From NCBI RefSeq assembly GCF_041296385.1, contig NC_091013.1, positions 30,637,001-30,701,000 of the forward strand: a stretch of DNA of 64,000 nt, written 5' to 3'. This DNA is from Aphelocoma coerulescens (lineage: Eukaryota; Chordata; Aves; Passeriformes; Corvidae). Below are positions 50,101 to 61,000 of this stretch, piece after piece; position 1 is the first letter of the stretch, and each line of letters starts with the position of its first letter. The translations under genes and the position numbers were made by a program. Under the pieces are notes generated by a model. It did no database searches. It worked only from the letters and a program-made list of their open reading frames with translations, and was not told where the DNA came from.

Positions 50101-50798
50101 CATGTTCCTGTGAACACTGGACTTGAACTGTTGTATCCACTCTGTCCATCACTGCTGAGCTTCCCACAGATACGCTTGCCGAGCACCAGACATCTGCACC
50201 CAGTCAGGGACAATCTGTTTGACTTAGCTGTAAGGAAGGCCAAACAAATGAGACATAAATACCGCATGAGAAGGCTGTAGGAGGCGACAGCTTGCAGAGG
50301 CTACGCTCTACCTGCTACCCAGTTTTATTAACCCTGACACACATTCATAAGAGTCTTCTCTAACTATTTTTCCCTTACTTAGAGACCAAACAACATCTGC
50401 CTTTACAGACAGGGTTCTGCAGTGGGGCAAGGTGCTGGTTGCTGGCTGCCTGTGTTGCAGTTCTCCCCAGACTGGGGTGTGGAAGATAGTAAATTTTACA
50501 GCAAGCAAGGGAGCGCCAAAAAGATGAATGGTGGTCTTCTCATATCTCAGGTTTCACTCTGGCTGAACACACTAGGCTGAAGAAAAAAGCAGAATATGCA
50601 TATGCTTTGGCACATCTTCTAATTTTTTTTTCTTGTCTTTGTCCTTCCAGGCACCCAGTGGTAAGAAAGTGGCCTCGTAGCTATGAGTGGTTCTTCATGA
50701 AAATGAACATTGAACACATCTGGCTTCAAAGCTGGTATGGAGAAGTTTCTCCCATTGCAGTAGAAGAGTATTTAAAAGCGGCTCCAAGTAAAGGATGA
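34600..50798 (+). CDS. CREG2: CREG2, secreted glycoprotein of the CREG family (4 exons joined)
   Basis: CREG2 is the brain-enriched relative of CREG1 (cellular repressor of E1A-stimulated genes). It is a secreted or luminal glycoprotein with an FMN-binding-like split-barrel fold that does not appear to act as an enzyme. The exons are 34600-34998, 37154-37323, 48835-48948 and 50651-50798, all with AG/GT borders and matching phases, giving 276 residues (about 290 in human). Residues 1-21 form a signal peptide (WPWWLLPALLWGG). The CREG2-specific leader follows, with YVVVSSVSW and STEEALPALLEE. The CREG domain runs from about 95 to the end: MFSYRREGG, NCLLLSDGP, STGIPFFYVTPKD, NPMASLTLPEADGNFCR, DPEDPRCTRLTLTGQM and EWFFMKMNIEHIWLQ. 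N-glycosylation sequons overlap at Asn151 and Asn152. Gene order with RFX8 and RNF149 supports the call. Confidence 0.97.
34999..37153 (+). other. CREG2 intron 1
   Basis: The intron begins in the CpG island, then becomes AT-rich. A 20-base unit is duplicated in tandem at 36975-37014, about 140 bases before exon 2. No other gene or repeat was recognised. Confidence 0.55.
36975..37014. repeat. Tandem duplication, two 20-base units
   Basis: Units 36975-36994 and 36995-37014 both contain TCTAATTTAGA and differ at only about two positions. Confidence 0.85.
37154..37323 (+). CDS. CREG2: CREG2 exon 2
   Basis: The exon runs from a TTTTGCAG acceptor to a GTAACA donor: 56 codons plus two bases of Arg190. 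It encodes IQGMPYGNCLLLSDGP, the NNST double glycosylation sequon and PMASLTLPEADGNFC, which is the core of the CREG split barrel. Confidence 0.97.
37324..48834 (+). other. CREG2 intron 2 (11.5 kb)
   Basis: This intron contains one antisense CR1 (38027-38478). The rest is mostly AT-rich with no recognisable repeat. The stretch at about 41640-42360 looks like low-repeat, possibly conserved sequence (see findings). ORFs at 43707-44502 on both strands overlap in GC-moderate sequence without domain signatures. Confidence 0.5.
38027..38478 (-). mobile_element. CR1 LINE, 3'-end fragment, antisense
   Basis: Read on the minus strand, this gives the usual CR1 order: a 5'-truncated start near 'tccagaggaggcc', then 'ctggagaagactccaggga', 'gacaacctgttcc' in reverse complement, and the 'gttggactta' end. 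On the + strand it appears as 'gaatcacagcatagtttgtgttgg' and 'aggttgctcaaagccgcatc'. It is inserted opposite to CREG2. Confidence 0.93.
48835..48948 (+). CDS. CREG2: CREG2 exon 3
   Basis: The acceptor is TGCACAG and the donor GTCTGT. The exon completes Arg190 and encodes KNVIDPEDPRCTRLTLTGQM and PPEEVEFAKQAMFS. This is near-identical in pattern to mammalian CREG2 (KNIVDPEDPRC, LTLTGQM, EEVEFAKQAMFSRHP). Confidence 0.97.
48949..50650 (+). other. CREG2 intron 3
   Basis: The intron contains overlapping both-strand ORFs at 49309-50267 without family signatures, in sequence of moderate GC. No interspersed repeat was recognised. Confidence 0.5.
50651..50798 (+). CDS. CREG2: CREG2 exon 4 (coding part, with stop)
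   Basis: The exon starts after CTTCCAG and completes Arg228. It encodes HPVVRKWPRSYEWFFMKMNI, then EHIWLQSWYGEVSP and the C-terminus EYLKAAPSKG, and ends at TGA (50796-50798). WPR-YEWFFMKM-IEHIWLQ-WYGG is the CREG C-terminal signature. Confidence 0.97.
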
Positions 50799-53700
50799 TT
50801 GAATGGGCTTTGAGATAGAAATCTCCTGAGTTTTCTTTCCAAACACTTTTAAGATTTCATGGTAGATGGTTTCTTTACAGTGATATTTTTTTTCTTCTCC
50901 CAAGAGGCTTCAAAATAGCCCCGTCTCACATGGAGCGGAGTGAAAATAAATCAACACAGACTTCCAAATTATAAAGGAGAGGTGGATACTAGCCCTACCC
51001 TGCAATGTACAGACTTGTCATTTCAAGCAGGCAATGCGTCATCTGAAATGCTGTTTTTAAAATGCTTTGTATCTGTTTGTTTTGACTTCTATTGCTGTGC
51101 ACCCACAGGGAAACTACACTATGTGCTAAATATAATGTTTTGATTTGCAGAAAAAGCAAATTGCCTACTCAGAAGCCTCTATGCATTGTGGAGGTATTAC
51201 TGCTGCTTTGTCTCCCTTGATTTGTAAGTACTTTAAGAGAAACTTAATAGCTGCAAATTTAGGTATTTAAGTTTAAAAACAAATTATTTGCTAAAGCTGT
51301 CCTCATTTGCTAACTTCTATTTTCTATGTGTGTTTTTCCCTAATTAGATAATTTGATATTTCACTTGGAAATTGAGTAAAACTTCTCTCTTTAGCAGAAA
51401 AAATGCAATCAGTTCAAACAAAACAGCTCCAATATAACTTGTCTCTGACACAAAGCTGGTTAAACACATTAAGGGCCAAAATCAAATCAGCCCCACAAGG
51501 ATTATCTCAATACAAGTATAAACATTCTCATAAGAAGAATTTAGAGTAAATGTTCTCAGCTAGTCTGTTCCTGTTGAGACAGGAAAAGTATTTTTAATAG
51601 CCTGTAGTCCCATTTTTTTTGCCTCCCTGCTCCAGCCACTGCTTTATTTTTAACTGGCTTGTGCAACTGATTTTTTGTAAGCCCTCACTAACTCCACTGG
51701 GGGTGGAGCCTGTCCCTTAATTCTGTTTCCTCACTAAGATTTAAAGGGCTTGTTCATGCATTTATTTTTTAAAGAAGCCTAAAGATGGTAGGTATTTCAG
51801 GCCACAAAAAACTACTTTTCCCAGTGTGGAAAGTGCAACGTTGCAAACACATTATATATAGGCTTCTCATGCAGTAATACCAAAAGAGTTCAAAGGTATT
51901 TTAACCACCATCAGCCCTTTCTCTAGATGTCCTCCTGGTAAACTTATTCTGCAGCTCCTAAGAGTATCACAGAAGGAAAGGTCCCATGGCTAACCAGCCA
52001 AGCCACTGCACTGTTTGAAAATGATATGGCTGCTCTCCCTGTTACATTAAGAAAGAGACACATTGAGATGGGGTTTCTGTGCCTGTGGGGAAGGTCTTCC
52101 AGCATCCCTGGGAGTGCACCTGAGCTCTGGACATCAGCCTGCTGGGCTGGGGAGGAGCCTGGCTGCCTGGGCGAGTGCCCTGAGCTTGTACAGGTTAATC
52201 CCTGGGCAGAGCTCAGAGGCAGCTGTGTGAGCCATGATCAGCTGGAAGCCAATTAAGTGTAGCTGAGCTTATTTTGGCTCAGGCATGGAGAGAGGGAGTC
52301 ATTCCCAGAACAGCTGGGCACCACGCTGGTTTAACTACAAGGGGCCACTTAGCCCTAGGGTGAGTCCCAGGTATCACTACTATTCCTGGCATTCTGTAAG
52401 AAGCAAAGGCAATTGAGGGGGGGGAACTTTGTTATGACATTCACCAAGCTTTTTTTTTATTCTTGTCTCACTGCCAGAGATTTTGCTAGCTGTGCAGATC
52501 TTTTGCAGAGGTAATTACACAAAAGGAGGAAGTGTCCTGCCTGAATCTATTTCCTTTTTATTTTTCTTGGCACATGAGCTGCATTTTCACATTTGAGTTT
52601 GCCCCTGAATCTTGCATTGTGTAGTACTGAAGCAAGATGGCTCATCCTATACAGATTTATAGAATACCATCAAGTGAAATCCTTCTTGATTCATATAATT
52701 TTGCCATGGGGATCTACGTCCAGGATGGATTTGATGACTGGGTCCTTTAGGATTAATGGGACTTTTAAATCTCAGTTCAACAGGAAGAATACTAGACCTT
52801 GTAAGACAATTTCACACATGTAACATTTCTGTGAAACTACAATTACATATTTCCTTATCCCAGTTCACTATTACTCCCAGAGAAACCTGAAACCCCTATT
52901 CTATCCCTCACTCCTAAACACACACAGATTAAGCAAATTCAGAATACAATCTTAATGTTTAAACAGCTGAAGAGAGGAAGAATTTTAGAAGTGCTACTGT
53001 TACTATATTCTCAATTTCATTCACATCCCCTGGCAACAGTGACATGATCCTATGTCCTATCCATTAACTTACTAACTAGCCTTGAAGCAGTAAGGGATTG
53101 TGTCAATGAGGTTGAGTAGAGCTTTAATGGTTTAAGAAGTTAGTGTGTACTAAGGCAGGTTTTGAATTTACAACACCCTACTTGTTATAGGCTGTCTCCC
53201 TGCACACACAGATTAATTGGAGTAGCTTCTGTATTGTAAAATGACACATTCAAGAAGCTTTTCTACATGGACCTGCCGCGAGGCTCTTGGCAGAACCTCA
53301 AAGCATGAAATGCTGGTGACGTAAAATGACAAAAAGGGCCCTCATGAAGAAATGCTGTCTTAAATCACCTGTTCTCATTTCATGTTTCCCTCACCCAAGG
53401 AACAGCTACCATGAGAGTCCTTGGAAGTTTGTAGAAATTCATCAGAAATGTGACCTGGAGATTTTGAAAGGAATTTTCCAGACCAAAAAAAAAGGGAGGT
53501 GATAGTCGTTTGCTTATTTGAGCTTTATATTATTATTTATAGGCTAGTTCTAATTTTTCTTTAAACAGACGAATGTCTCAAGTAATATTGGTCATCAGTT
53601 GGTAAGTGATGTTTGTTGAAACTTTTAACCCAAAGAGTTTTATCTGAAATACTATAATAAAACCATAGTTCCTTAAGACTGTAGAGTCTGATCTTGCTTC

Positions 53701-54250
53701 AGTTCAAGTCAACAGCAAAAATCCCCTTTATTTGTTAAGCTTTAATTATTGGATCAAACAGGCATTTTCATAAAAGGTGTTGATAAGCTCTTATGTATTT
53801 ATTAAGCGTTTCAACTAGCTGATGTGTAATTTCCATTTGTTCTGTATTTTTGTTATTTCTGTAGCTTCCCAAAAAAAGTTTGTTGTGTAACATGTTTAAA
53901 ATTTTAACTGTGGCCTTGTAATATTTAAAAGATTTATTTAGTCATTTCTGTATACTTGCTGAAAAAAGGAAAATGAAGTTGAAAGGTTGGGTTCTCACTT
54001 TTTGCTAATTTGGACAAAAGAAATGCATGTACAGAACTTAGGCACTGCTATTTTGAACTGCTGTTCTTATTTAACCAAAGAATGCTCTGTTTCTGGTGAA
54101 ATATTCATCACTTCAGTGGTTGAAATGCAACCTGTCTCATTTCTGGATCTGTATTGCAATTTGCAATGTATTTTGAGTTCTAAAAATATCGAAAGTTGTT
54201 AACAAAATGGCCTTGGAGAAGAAATGCAAATAAAACAAATTTCAAAGCAG
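50799..54250 (+). other. CREG2: Probable CREG2 3' UTR (extent inferred)
   Basis: Two AATAAA signals could end the transcript: 50945-50950, giving a very short UTR, or 54229-54234, where the AT-rich sequence looks like a typical distal 3' UTR end. No intervening gene was seen. The ORFs at 52026-52256 and 52593-52823 are short and unsupported. Which site is used cannot be told from sequence alone. Confidence 0.4.
54229..54234 (+). terminator. Candidate distal polyadenylation signal of CREG2
   Basis: This is a canonical AATAAA in an AT-rich context about 3.4 kb after the CREG2 stop codon, with GT-containing sequence downstream. The assignment to CREG2 is inferred from position. Confidence 0.35.
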
Positions 54251-54805
54251 AAACTGTATAAGGATAATCTTCAGTACAGCATTCACCAGAGCAACCGACC
54301 TTGTGCTAACAACCATTACCATTTCTGTCTGATCTGAATGTCTGTTTTGGTTTTTTCCCCTGAGTTTTCCTGGACCAACTTAATTTCTCTCAAAATATTT
54401 GTGGGAATTGAGACTCAGATCTGCCTTTTCTCTGAGGAGAAAAGTCTAGCCAAGCACCTTTTATCATTCCTTCGTCTTCTCATTACTGTTCAAAATTTGC
54501 TTTCACTGTGGCAGTTAAATGTCACTCAAAGTTTGCTCTTCTTTTCTGCACGTAGGAGCTGAGCACTCACCTCTCGGGTGTGCATTAAGAGTGTTTTGGA
54601 AGTTTCCTCAGTGCTGTTTTTCCCTTGCCAGCCTTGCTCTTACAAGTTCTTGTTACAACTTGTCCTCTGCTGTCCACTTTCCTCTGCTGCATTTTCTTAA
54701 GCCAAGTCTGACAATTTACCTTTGCATCTTGCTTTCCCACACCATCTCCTTTCAACACAATTTAAGCTCTCATACTAAAATTCCCACTTCATATCCAATA
54801 AAGAT

Positions 54806-54885
54806 TAGAATAGAATAGAATAGAATAGAATAGAATAGAATAGAATAGAATAGAATAGAATAGAATAGAATAGAATAGAATAGAA
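54806..54885. repeat. (TAGAA)n microsatellite, 16 uninterrupted units
   Basis: There are 16 perfect TAGAA units over 80 bases, preceded by AATAAA at 54797-54802. Such a layout can arise when the tail of a retrotransposed copy expands, but no element body was recognised upstream. The perfect units suggest a young, length-variable locus. Confidence 0.97.
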
Positions 54886-56619
54886 TAACAGCCAATGTTA
54901 GGACTGAATAACAGCCTGTGTTTCCTATTTACACTTTAAATCTTTGTCTTGCCATTGGTTGGACTGCATTTACTGTAAGAACTGTGACAGCAGTTCCCTA
55001 ACCTGTACAAATCCCAGTCAACACCAGGTTCCTATTTCCAGTAATCTGTATTTTTGAAAGACCATTTCCTGCAGCTGTTCTTTTCCTTTTTGCTTGCTGT
55101 TTTTACTTTTATCCCATTTCTGGAGTGATGTCTATTCTGATTACACCAAGTGTCTTTCATTCATTTAAAAAAAAAAAAACAACCCTAATTTGAACATTTT
55201 TGGAATCACTGAAGTACTGTCACTTTCTTTAATCTGCTTTTTGCCAAATACTGAATTCACACTTCTTCCAAATTGTCGCTTGTCATCCTTCAATAAAGCT
55301 CTTTTTTTACCTGCCTTTTCTCTGCCACCACCTCCACATGCCCTCTCCCATCTAATATTTTGCTAGATGCTCTTCTGTTTCCGTATCCTCTTTTCTCTAT
55401 TTTTTTTTTTCATTAACTAATTTTCCTTTGTTCTTCCCTCAGCTTCCAAGTTATTCTCCACAGCTTCTTCCACATTACTTTGTCCGCTCAGTCTTGTGGG
55501 TCTTCTTGATTTTGCCACCTTAATCTTGTCACTATGCTCAGTGCCTTTGGAGAGAGTCCTAAAACTGCCAAGTCTTATTTTCGGAGAATGCTAGAGAGTT
55601 GCATTAAGGAATACTTTGGGTTTGAAGGTATTTATTTGTTTGTTTGTTTGTTGAAACACTGGAACAGAAATGGGAACATATTGGCCTTGGTGCTGACACA
55701 GAGTAGGGCAGTTCATCAAGCTCATGGCTTTTTCCAATGATATATTTTGCACAAACTATTCCAGGCTCTATGTGGCTGTGTCAGCAGCCACAACATATAA
55801 TCACGATTAGGAAGGACATCAACAAAGTTTGACAATGTTGTTTGACAACACAGGTAACAGTGCAGGAACACACAACTATTGTCTTCTGAAGGAAAACAAC
55901 AATTCAAAAAAGGCTGCTAGCTGGTGAAAACAAGTGATTCATTTTAAAAGCTGGGAAAAGGTACAGATCTGTTCTACAAGAAAATAGGGAAGACTCTGTG
56001 TTTATTTAAAAAGAGGTGTATGTCAAATACTTCTATTTAATGGAAAACAAGTCTATAGAATGATCATGTCTATTCAGTACCTTAATCTTGTACTTATATA
56101 CTTTTTCCTCCAGACACAGTATAGACCCTGTCACCGTTTTTCATCCTTCTGGAATGAGCTCCCCTCAGCACAACAGCCCAGGCTCCGTGTGTATCTGAAC
56201 GTGCGTAGCTCCATTCCCTTTCCTCTGCATGTCTGTGCACCGTTCTATTCTTTGCTAGCTTCTGGCCACCTCTTGTTCCCTGGTGCCCTTGCTGGTGCTT
56301 CAGTCTCCCTCCACTCCTCAGGAAGCCATGCTTCACCTTCGAACGAGGGCGAGGTGTGCCCCGGAGGGTGCGGCAGTGACTCATTTAACTTGGCGCGTGT
56401 GTCACTGCCGGGCTGGGGGACGGCACTGGGGCCGGCCCGCCGCGGCAGGGTCCAAGGCCGAGCAGCGCCCGAGGGCTCGTTGGCAGGGGAGGGCGAGTGC
56501 CAGGCAGGGGCAATGGACACTTCCTGCAGGAGGCGCTTCACGTTGATCCCCGTGGGCACCAGTTGTGTGCAGGGAGCGGGGGCTGAGCTGCGCTCCTTAA
56601 AGAGCCCCGACAGACCGGG
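54886..56619. other. Intergenic, CREG2 to RNF149
   Basis: The stretch is T-rich at 55040-55440, with a short TTTG repeat at about 55634-55652. GC content rises from about 56280. The 205-codon ORF at 56060-56677 continues into a CR1 and has no domain; it is not called as a gene. Confidence 0.5.
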
Positions 56620-57215
56620 GGCAATGGCATCCTGGCCTGTATTAGGTATAGAGTGGCCAGCAGGACGAGGGAAGTAATTCTCCCCTTGTGGCACTGGTGA
56701 GGCCGCACCTCGAGTGCTGTGTCCAGTTCTGGGCCCCTCAATTCAAGGATACTGAAGTGCTGGAATGGGTCCAGAGAAGGGCAATGGAGCTGGTGAAAAG
56801 TGTGGAGCACAAGTCCCGTGAGAAGCAGCAAAGGGAGCTGGGGTTGTTTAGCATGGAGAAAAGGAGGCTCGGGGGAGACCTTACCACTCTCTACAACCAC
56901 CTGAAAGGAGCCTGCAGCCAGGTGGGGCTCGGCCTCTTCTCCCAGGCAACCAGCGACAGGACAAGAGGACACAGCCTCAAGCTGCGCCGGGGGGGGGGGG
57001 GGGGGGTAGGTTGCCTATTAGGAGGACTTTCTTCACAAAAAGGGTGGTAAGACATTGAAATGAGCTGCCCAGGGAGGGGGTGGAGTCACCGTGCCTAGGG
57101 GTGTTTAAGGAAAGATCAGACGTGGCACTGAATGCCATGGTCTAGCTGACATGGCGGTGTTTGATCACAGGTTGGATTTGATGATCTCAGAGATCTTTTC
57201 CTACCTAATTCATTT
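56620..57215 (+). mobile_element. CR1 LINE 3' fragment with poly-G run, next to RNF149 promoter
   Basis: The fragment has a long run of CR1 landmarks: 'atcctggcctgtattaggta', 'gtggccagcaggacgaggga', 'actggtgaggccgcacct', 'tgtttagcatggagaaaagg' and 'ctctacaaccacctgaaagg'. It ends near 'ttggatttgatgatctcaga' and 'ttcctacctaattcat'. An 18-base poly-G run (56989-57006) sits where the consensus has a short G stretch. ORFs inside it are remnants of the element. Confidence 0.95.
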
Positions 57216-57219
57216 GCCA

Positions 57220-58060
57220 CCCGGTAGCTACCGCACCGCACAGGGCCCGATACCATCCCAAGCCCGGCGCTGCGAGTCACTCCGCCCGGCCCCCTCCCGT
57301 CCCGGCCCCCCCTCTCCCGGCATGCCGCGGGGCGGGGCGGCCCGGTCCTGCCCCCTGCTCGCCATCAGCGGCGGCGGCGGGCTCCGCCCCGGCGGCACCG
57401 CGGGTACCTGCACGGCGCGGGGCAGCCGCGGGGCAGAGCGCGCCGGCGGCGGCGGAGGAGGGATTTGCTCACGCTTCTCCTGTCCGCGGCGGGGGCGGCC
57501 GGGCCATGGTGCGTCGCGCCCGGCTGGCGCTGGTGGCGGCGGCGCTGGTGGCGCTGGGGGCGCCGCCGCCGCCGTGCGCGGGCGCCCGGGCGCTGGAGTG
57601 GTACACGGCGTGGGTGAGCACGGCCTACGTGGAGCCGCTCAGCAACCGCACGGTGCGCGGCAACACGGAGAGCGGCCGCTACGGGGACAGCTCGCCCAAG
57701 GAGAGCGCTCAGGGCCATGTGGGCATTCCTCGTGGCGCCTCGCCCCGCCACATGGAGGGCTGCGCCGCCGACACCGACTACGACGTGCCTCTGCCTCCCG
57801 GTGGCCGCGGGCCCCCCGAGGGCGACCCACCGACCTGGATCGCCCTGGTGGCCCGCGGTGGCTGCACCTTCAAGGACAAGGTCACCAACGCGGCGCGGAA
57901 GCGGGCGGCCGCTGTGGTCATCTACAATGAGGCCCGCTTCGGCAACAGCACCGTCTCTATGTCCCACCTGGGTGAGCTCTCCGCGCTCGCCGAGGGATCG
58001 GGGGGATGCTTTCGGGGGGATCGCTTTGTCTAACGCCGGCCCGCATCGGTGATGCGGGTG
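57220..58060. promoter_or_regulatory. RNF149: CpG island / RNF149 promoter and first exon
   Basis: Dense CpG and GC-box-like GGGCGG sequence surround RNF149 exon 1. GC content falls in the intron after about 58060. The island starts almost exactly where the upstream CR1 ends. Long ORFs on both strands here (57151-57930 +, 57365-57967 -) are products of composition. Confidence 0.8.
57506..57971 (+). CDS. RNF149: RNF149 exon 1 (partial gene; rest beyond the window)
   Basis: RNF149 is a membrane-anchored PA-TM-RING E3 ubiquitin ligase. The exon encodes 155 residues plus one base and ends at a GTGAGC donor. A signal peptide covers about residues 1-27 (ALVAAALVALG). The mature start ALEWYTAWVSTAYVEP and the motifs SGRYGDSSPKE, GHVGIP and ALVARGGCTFKDKV match RNF149 and not its relatives RNF128 or RNF130. 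The residues after about 45 are the protease-associated (PA) domain, which lies in the lumen or outside the cell. Sequons are NRT at Asn47 and NST at Asn147. The last residues SMSHL fit the MSHAG junction of the human protein. The transmembrane segment and RING finger are not in the window. The ATG at 57506 is preceded by GGGCC and leads directly into the signal peptide. Confidence 0.95.
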
Positions 58061-61000
58061 TGCGCGGTGAGGAATGGGTATGTGGGGAGGCAGAAATCCC
58101 TGTAAAAATGGTACAGAGAGCCGCGATTTTGTTTTCTCTTCCTGTAAGCCACCATAGGGAAAAGCCGGGACCGTCTTCTGTCTCCCAAGTTACGGTCCGG
58201 GCGTCAGGGAGGAAATGCGGCACAGCCATCGGGACCGGCAGCCGTGTGACAGACTGGGGTGGAAGGCTTGGATTTCCTTTAGGGATACCTTTTTGCCTGG
58301 TACCCTCCGGCAGAATGGCTACAGCGGTCACAGGTAGGCCGCTTTCTGCAGGCCGTGTGTAAACGCACCAGGTATCCCGAAGATGCCTTCAGGTGCTTTT
58401 GAAGGTACAGCCGTGGCTATTGGAAGGTAGCTTTTGGTACAGGCTTTGTTACAGCTTCATCGTCCTCTCCTGCGCAGGTCTGTTAAGAGTGAGAGAGAGA
58501 GGTGTAAGCATCAGGTAATCCTTAAACGCTCGCAAATGCGGCAGGAAAACTGAACCCTGGAGAAGGATGTTGGCTTGTCTCAGTATGCTGCTGCTGCTAT
58601 GTAGCCTGCAGAAAGGTTCTGTGATTTTTGCCGAGATAGCAATCCAGATGTTCTGTCACCACAGTCCCCTCTTGGGCTATGACACAAAAGACTCGCTGAA
58701 TTTTTATGGTTATGACGACATTAAATGCTTAAATCAAAGAGGGGGGGAAAGCCTCAAAACTTGGCAGTAAAATCTGTTTGCTTTTGTAGATTTTTGAGAA
58801 ACTGGAAGGTCTTCAGACGAGGATGTGAAGATAAGGCAAACTAAGTAAAAAATTCTGTAAATATGTGCTTCACATGGTTTTGCTACAATGAGTTTATTAG
58901 TGCCTGGGCTCTCATTCCTGGTTGTGAGGAAGGGAAGGACCAGGGACTTGGTTGAAGTAAAACCATGTGTTTCTAAAGGAAACAAACTTATTTTCTTAGT
59001 ATAGTGAGCTGAAAATCTCAGCTAGGGAGCTGTTGCTCTATCACACATGTGATTTATCAATTGGAAAACATGTCTCTCCTCTTGGAATACCCAGTGGCAC
59101 CAGTTGGGGGATTGGAATCATGATTACTGTTCATAGCCTGCTGCTTGCTTGAGATCAGCCTGGTCCATCTTGTATTCTTAATTCACTGTGAAAGTGGAGG
59201 TGAGGTGCTAGATAAAATGAACCTTTGGTTTTGATCCTGGATGGTGATTAAGGTTCTTCGTTGTGTAATACTGCTTTCATCTTAAACAGTTTCTTTTTCT
59301 TGTTTTCACTCTGTATTGGGCAATCAGCACAATTTTTTTCCCACATTCTTCTCCATTCCCCATTGTAACCTTTCATAAGTATTATTTGTTCTTTTGTTGA
59401 ATCTTCTTCTCCTTTTCTCATCTTGCTTATTTTATAATTTTTTAAAAATCTTCTCTTTTCTGCTATTATCTTTGTGCTACAGAAGACCTTCTTGGGCTTA
59501 ATACTCAGTTTTGGACTTCACTAGTATAGTTACATCTGCCAGTGGTGTAAAGAGAAGTGCTTTCTGACTGCTCATTGGGGTTTTTTTTTCTTGAACTGGC
59601 TGAATGTTGCTGATGAAAGTTCCACCTATGTAAAGAGTGTGATTTAGTATAGTTCATATATACAATAATACATTTGTATTTATACTGATTTCATAAATGC
59701 AGGTTCGACTTTACGATTGTTTGAATGGGAATATAATAATATATTGCAATATAATTGCGATGGAGCTCTGATGTAGTCATAAATGTTTGTTTCATGGCTG
59801 GCACTTTCAGACATGTAAGTGTTCAAACACTTTCAGTGCACTTTGGGAATAAAGGGGAGAGTTACTGTTAGTGTTTTAAATCTTAGGCTTTTTGAAGGGA
59901 GATGATAGAAAGGTCTGTGGAAGACTGGCAAGGAAGAATGTGGAGGGTAAAGCTGCATTTTACAGGACCTACATTTTCATTTCTGTGAAGGGATTTGTGA
60001 ACTGGCACATGAGGAAGCAAGCTTTGCTTCTGTGAGGAATGCTGAGGATAAATACTCTGGGAAATCTGCAGTGCAGTAACCAAGGAATGGAGTTACATGC
60101 ATAAGTAAAATCTGCTTAATGTGTTTGCAATTAGTGACACTGAAAATGATGTGAGATGGAACAATGGTTACGACTGGTAGAGATGCAGCCCAAATTATGT
60201 GAAGGTGATAGACAGCTTTTGTGGTCTCCGTGTCATCTTTTCATTCTCCTCCTGGAAAACCTGACCTTTGAATTTTCTGGGATGTGTGTGATACATGTAT
60301 GCTCTTTTTCTTGGTCTTTTGGTGTTTTTAGGCATGATTCAGCTTGAGTAAAAGGAGAGGTTCTTGATTAGGTGAAGAAATTATTTGTTACAGCTGGTGT
60401 CAAAGCATTTGATAAAGGACAAGTGTTCCAAATAATCAGTATTTTTCACCTTGTAAGCTTCATGAGTGCAGTTAGCAGGGATTTTAACTTAAGTTTTGGA
60501 ACAAGAGAGTCAAGAATTTGAATGTCTAGCCTTGAAATCCTGTCCCTTCCTTGAAAAGGAAGCTCTTCAGATGTGACTCTACTGATACGTCTCCTTTCAA
60601 GCCTTTGTTCTCTGTCCAAATTACATTGTTCAAAATGCTGGATGACTTCCCTCCTCGAGGAAAGTAATAGTGACATAATTTCACGTGTGGCTGAGAAGAT
60701 TTTTCCACTGGAAAACTAGTTTTACCCAAATGCCTCGAGGAGTTGTACTTCGTTTGCTGAATGTGAATGATGTAAATTCAGACTTCAGTTTTACAGACTT
60801 CACAGGCAGTATTAACTCTGTTCATTTTTGGTGATGGTGGTGAACTTAATACAATACAGAAGCTTCAAATTGCTTTCCAGAACTGAAGTAGGTACTGCAT
60901 GTAAATATTAGCTGGGAGTGGGTTGGAGAGGAATCTGGAGAGGCAAAGTGTGGAGTATTGTGGAGATCAGACTAAGGAGAGTCAAGAGACTCAGTTCTGG

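Noticed and set aside
56060..56677. 205-codon + ORF upstream of the last CR1
   Set aside because: It runs from AT-rich DNA into the CR1 body, has no domain and no splice or promoter support.
57151..57967. 259-codon + ORF and 200-codon - ORF over RNF149 exon 1
   Set aside because: Both are low-complexity translations in other frames of the CpG island; the frame starting at 57506 matches RNF149.
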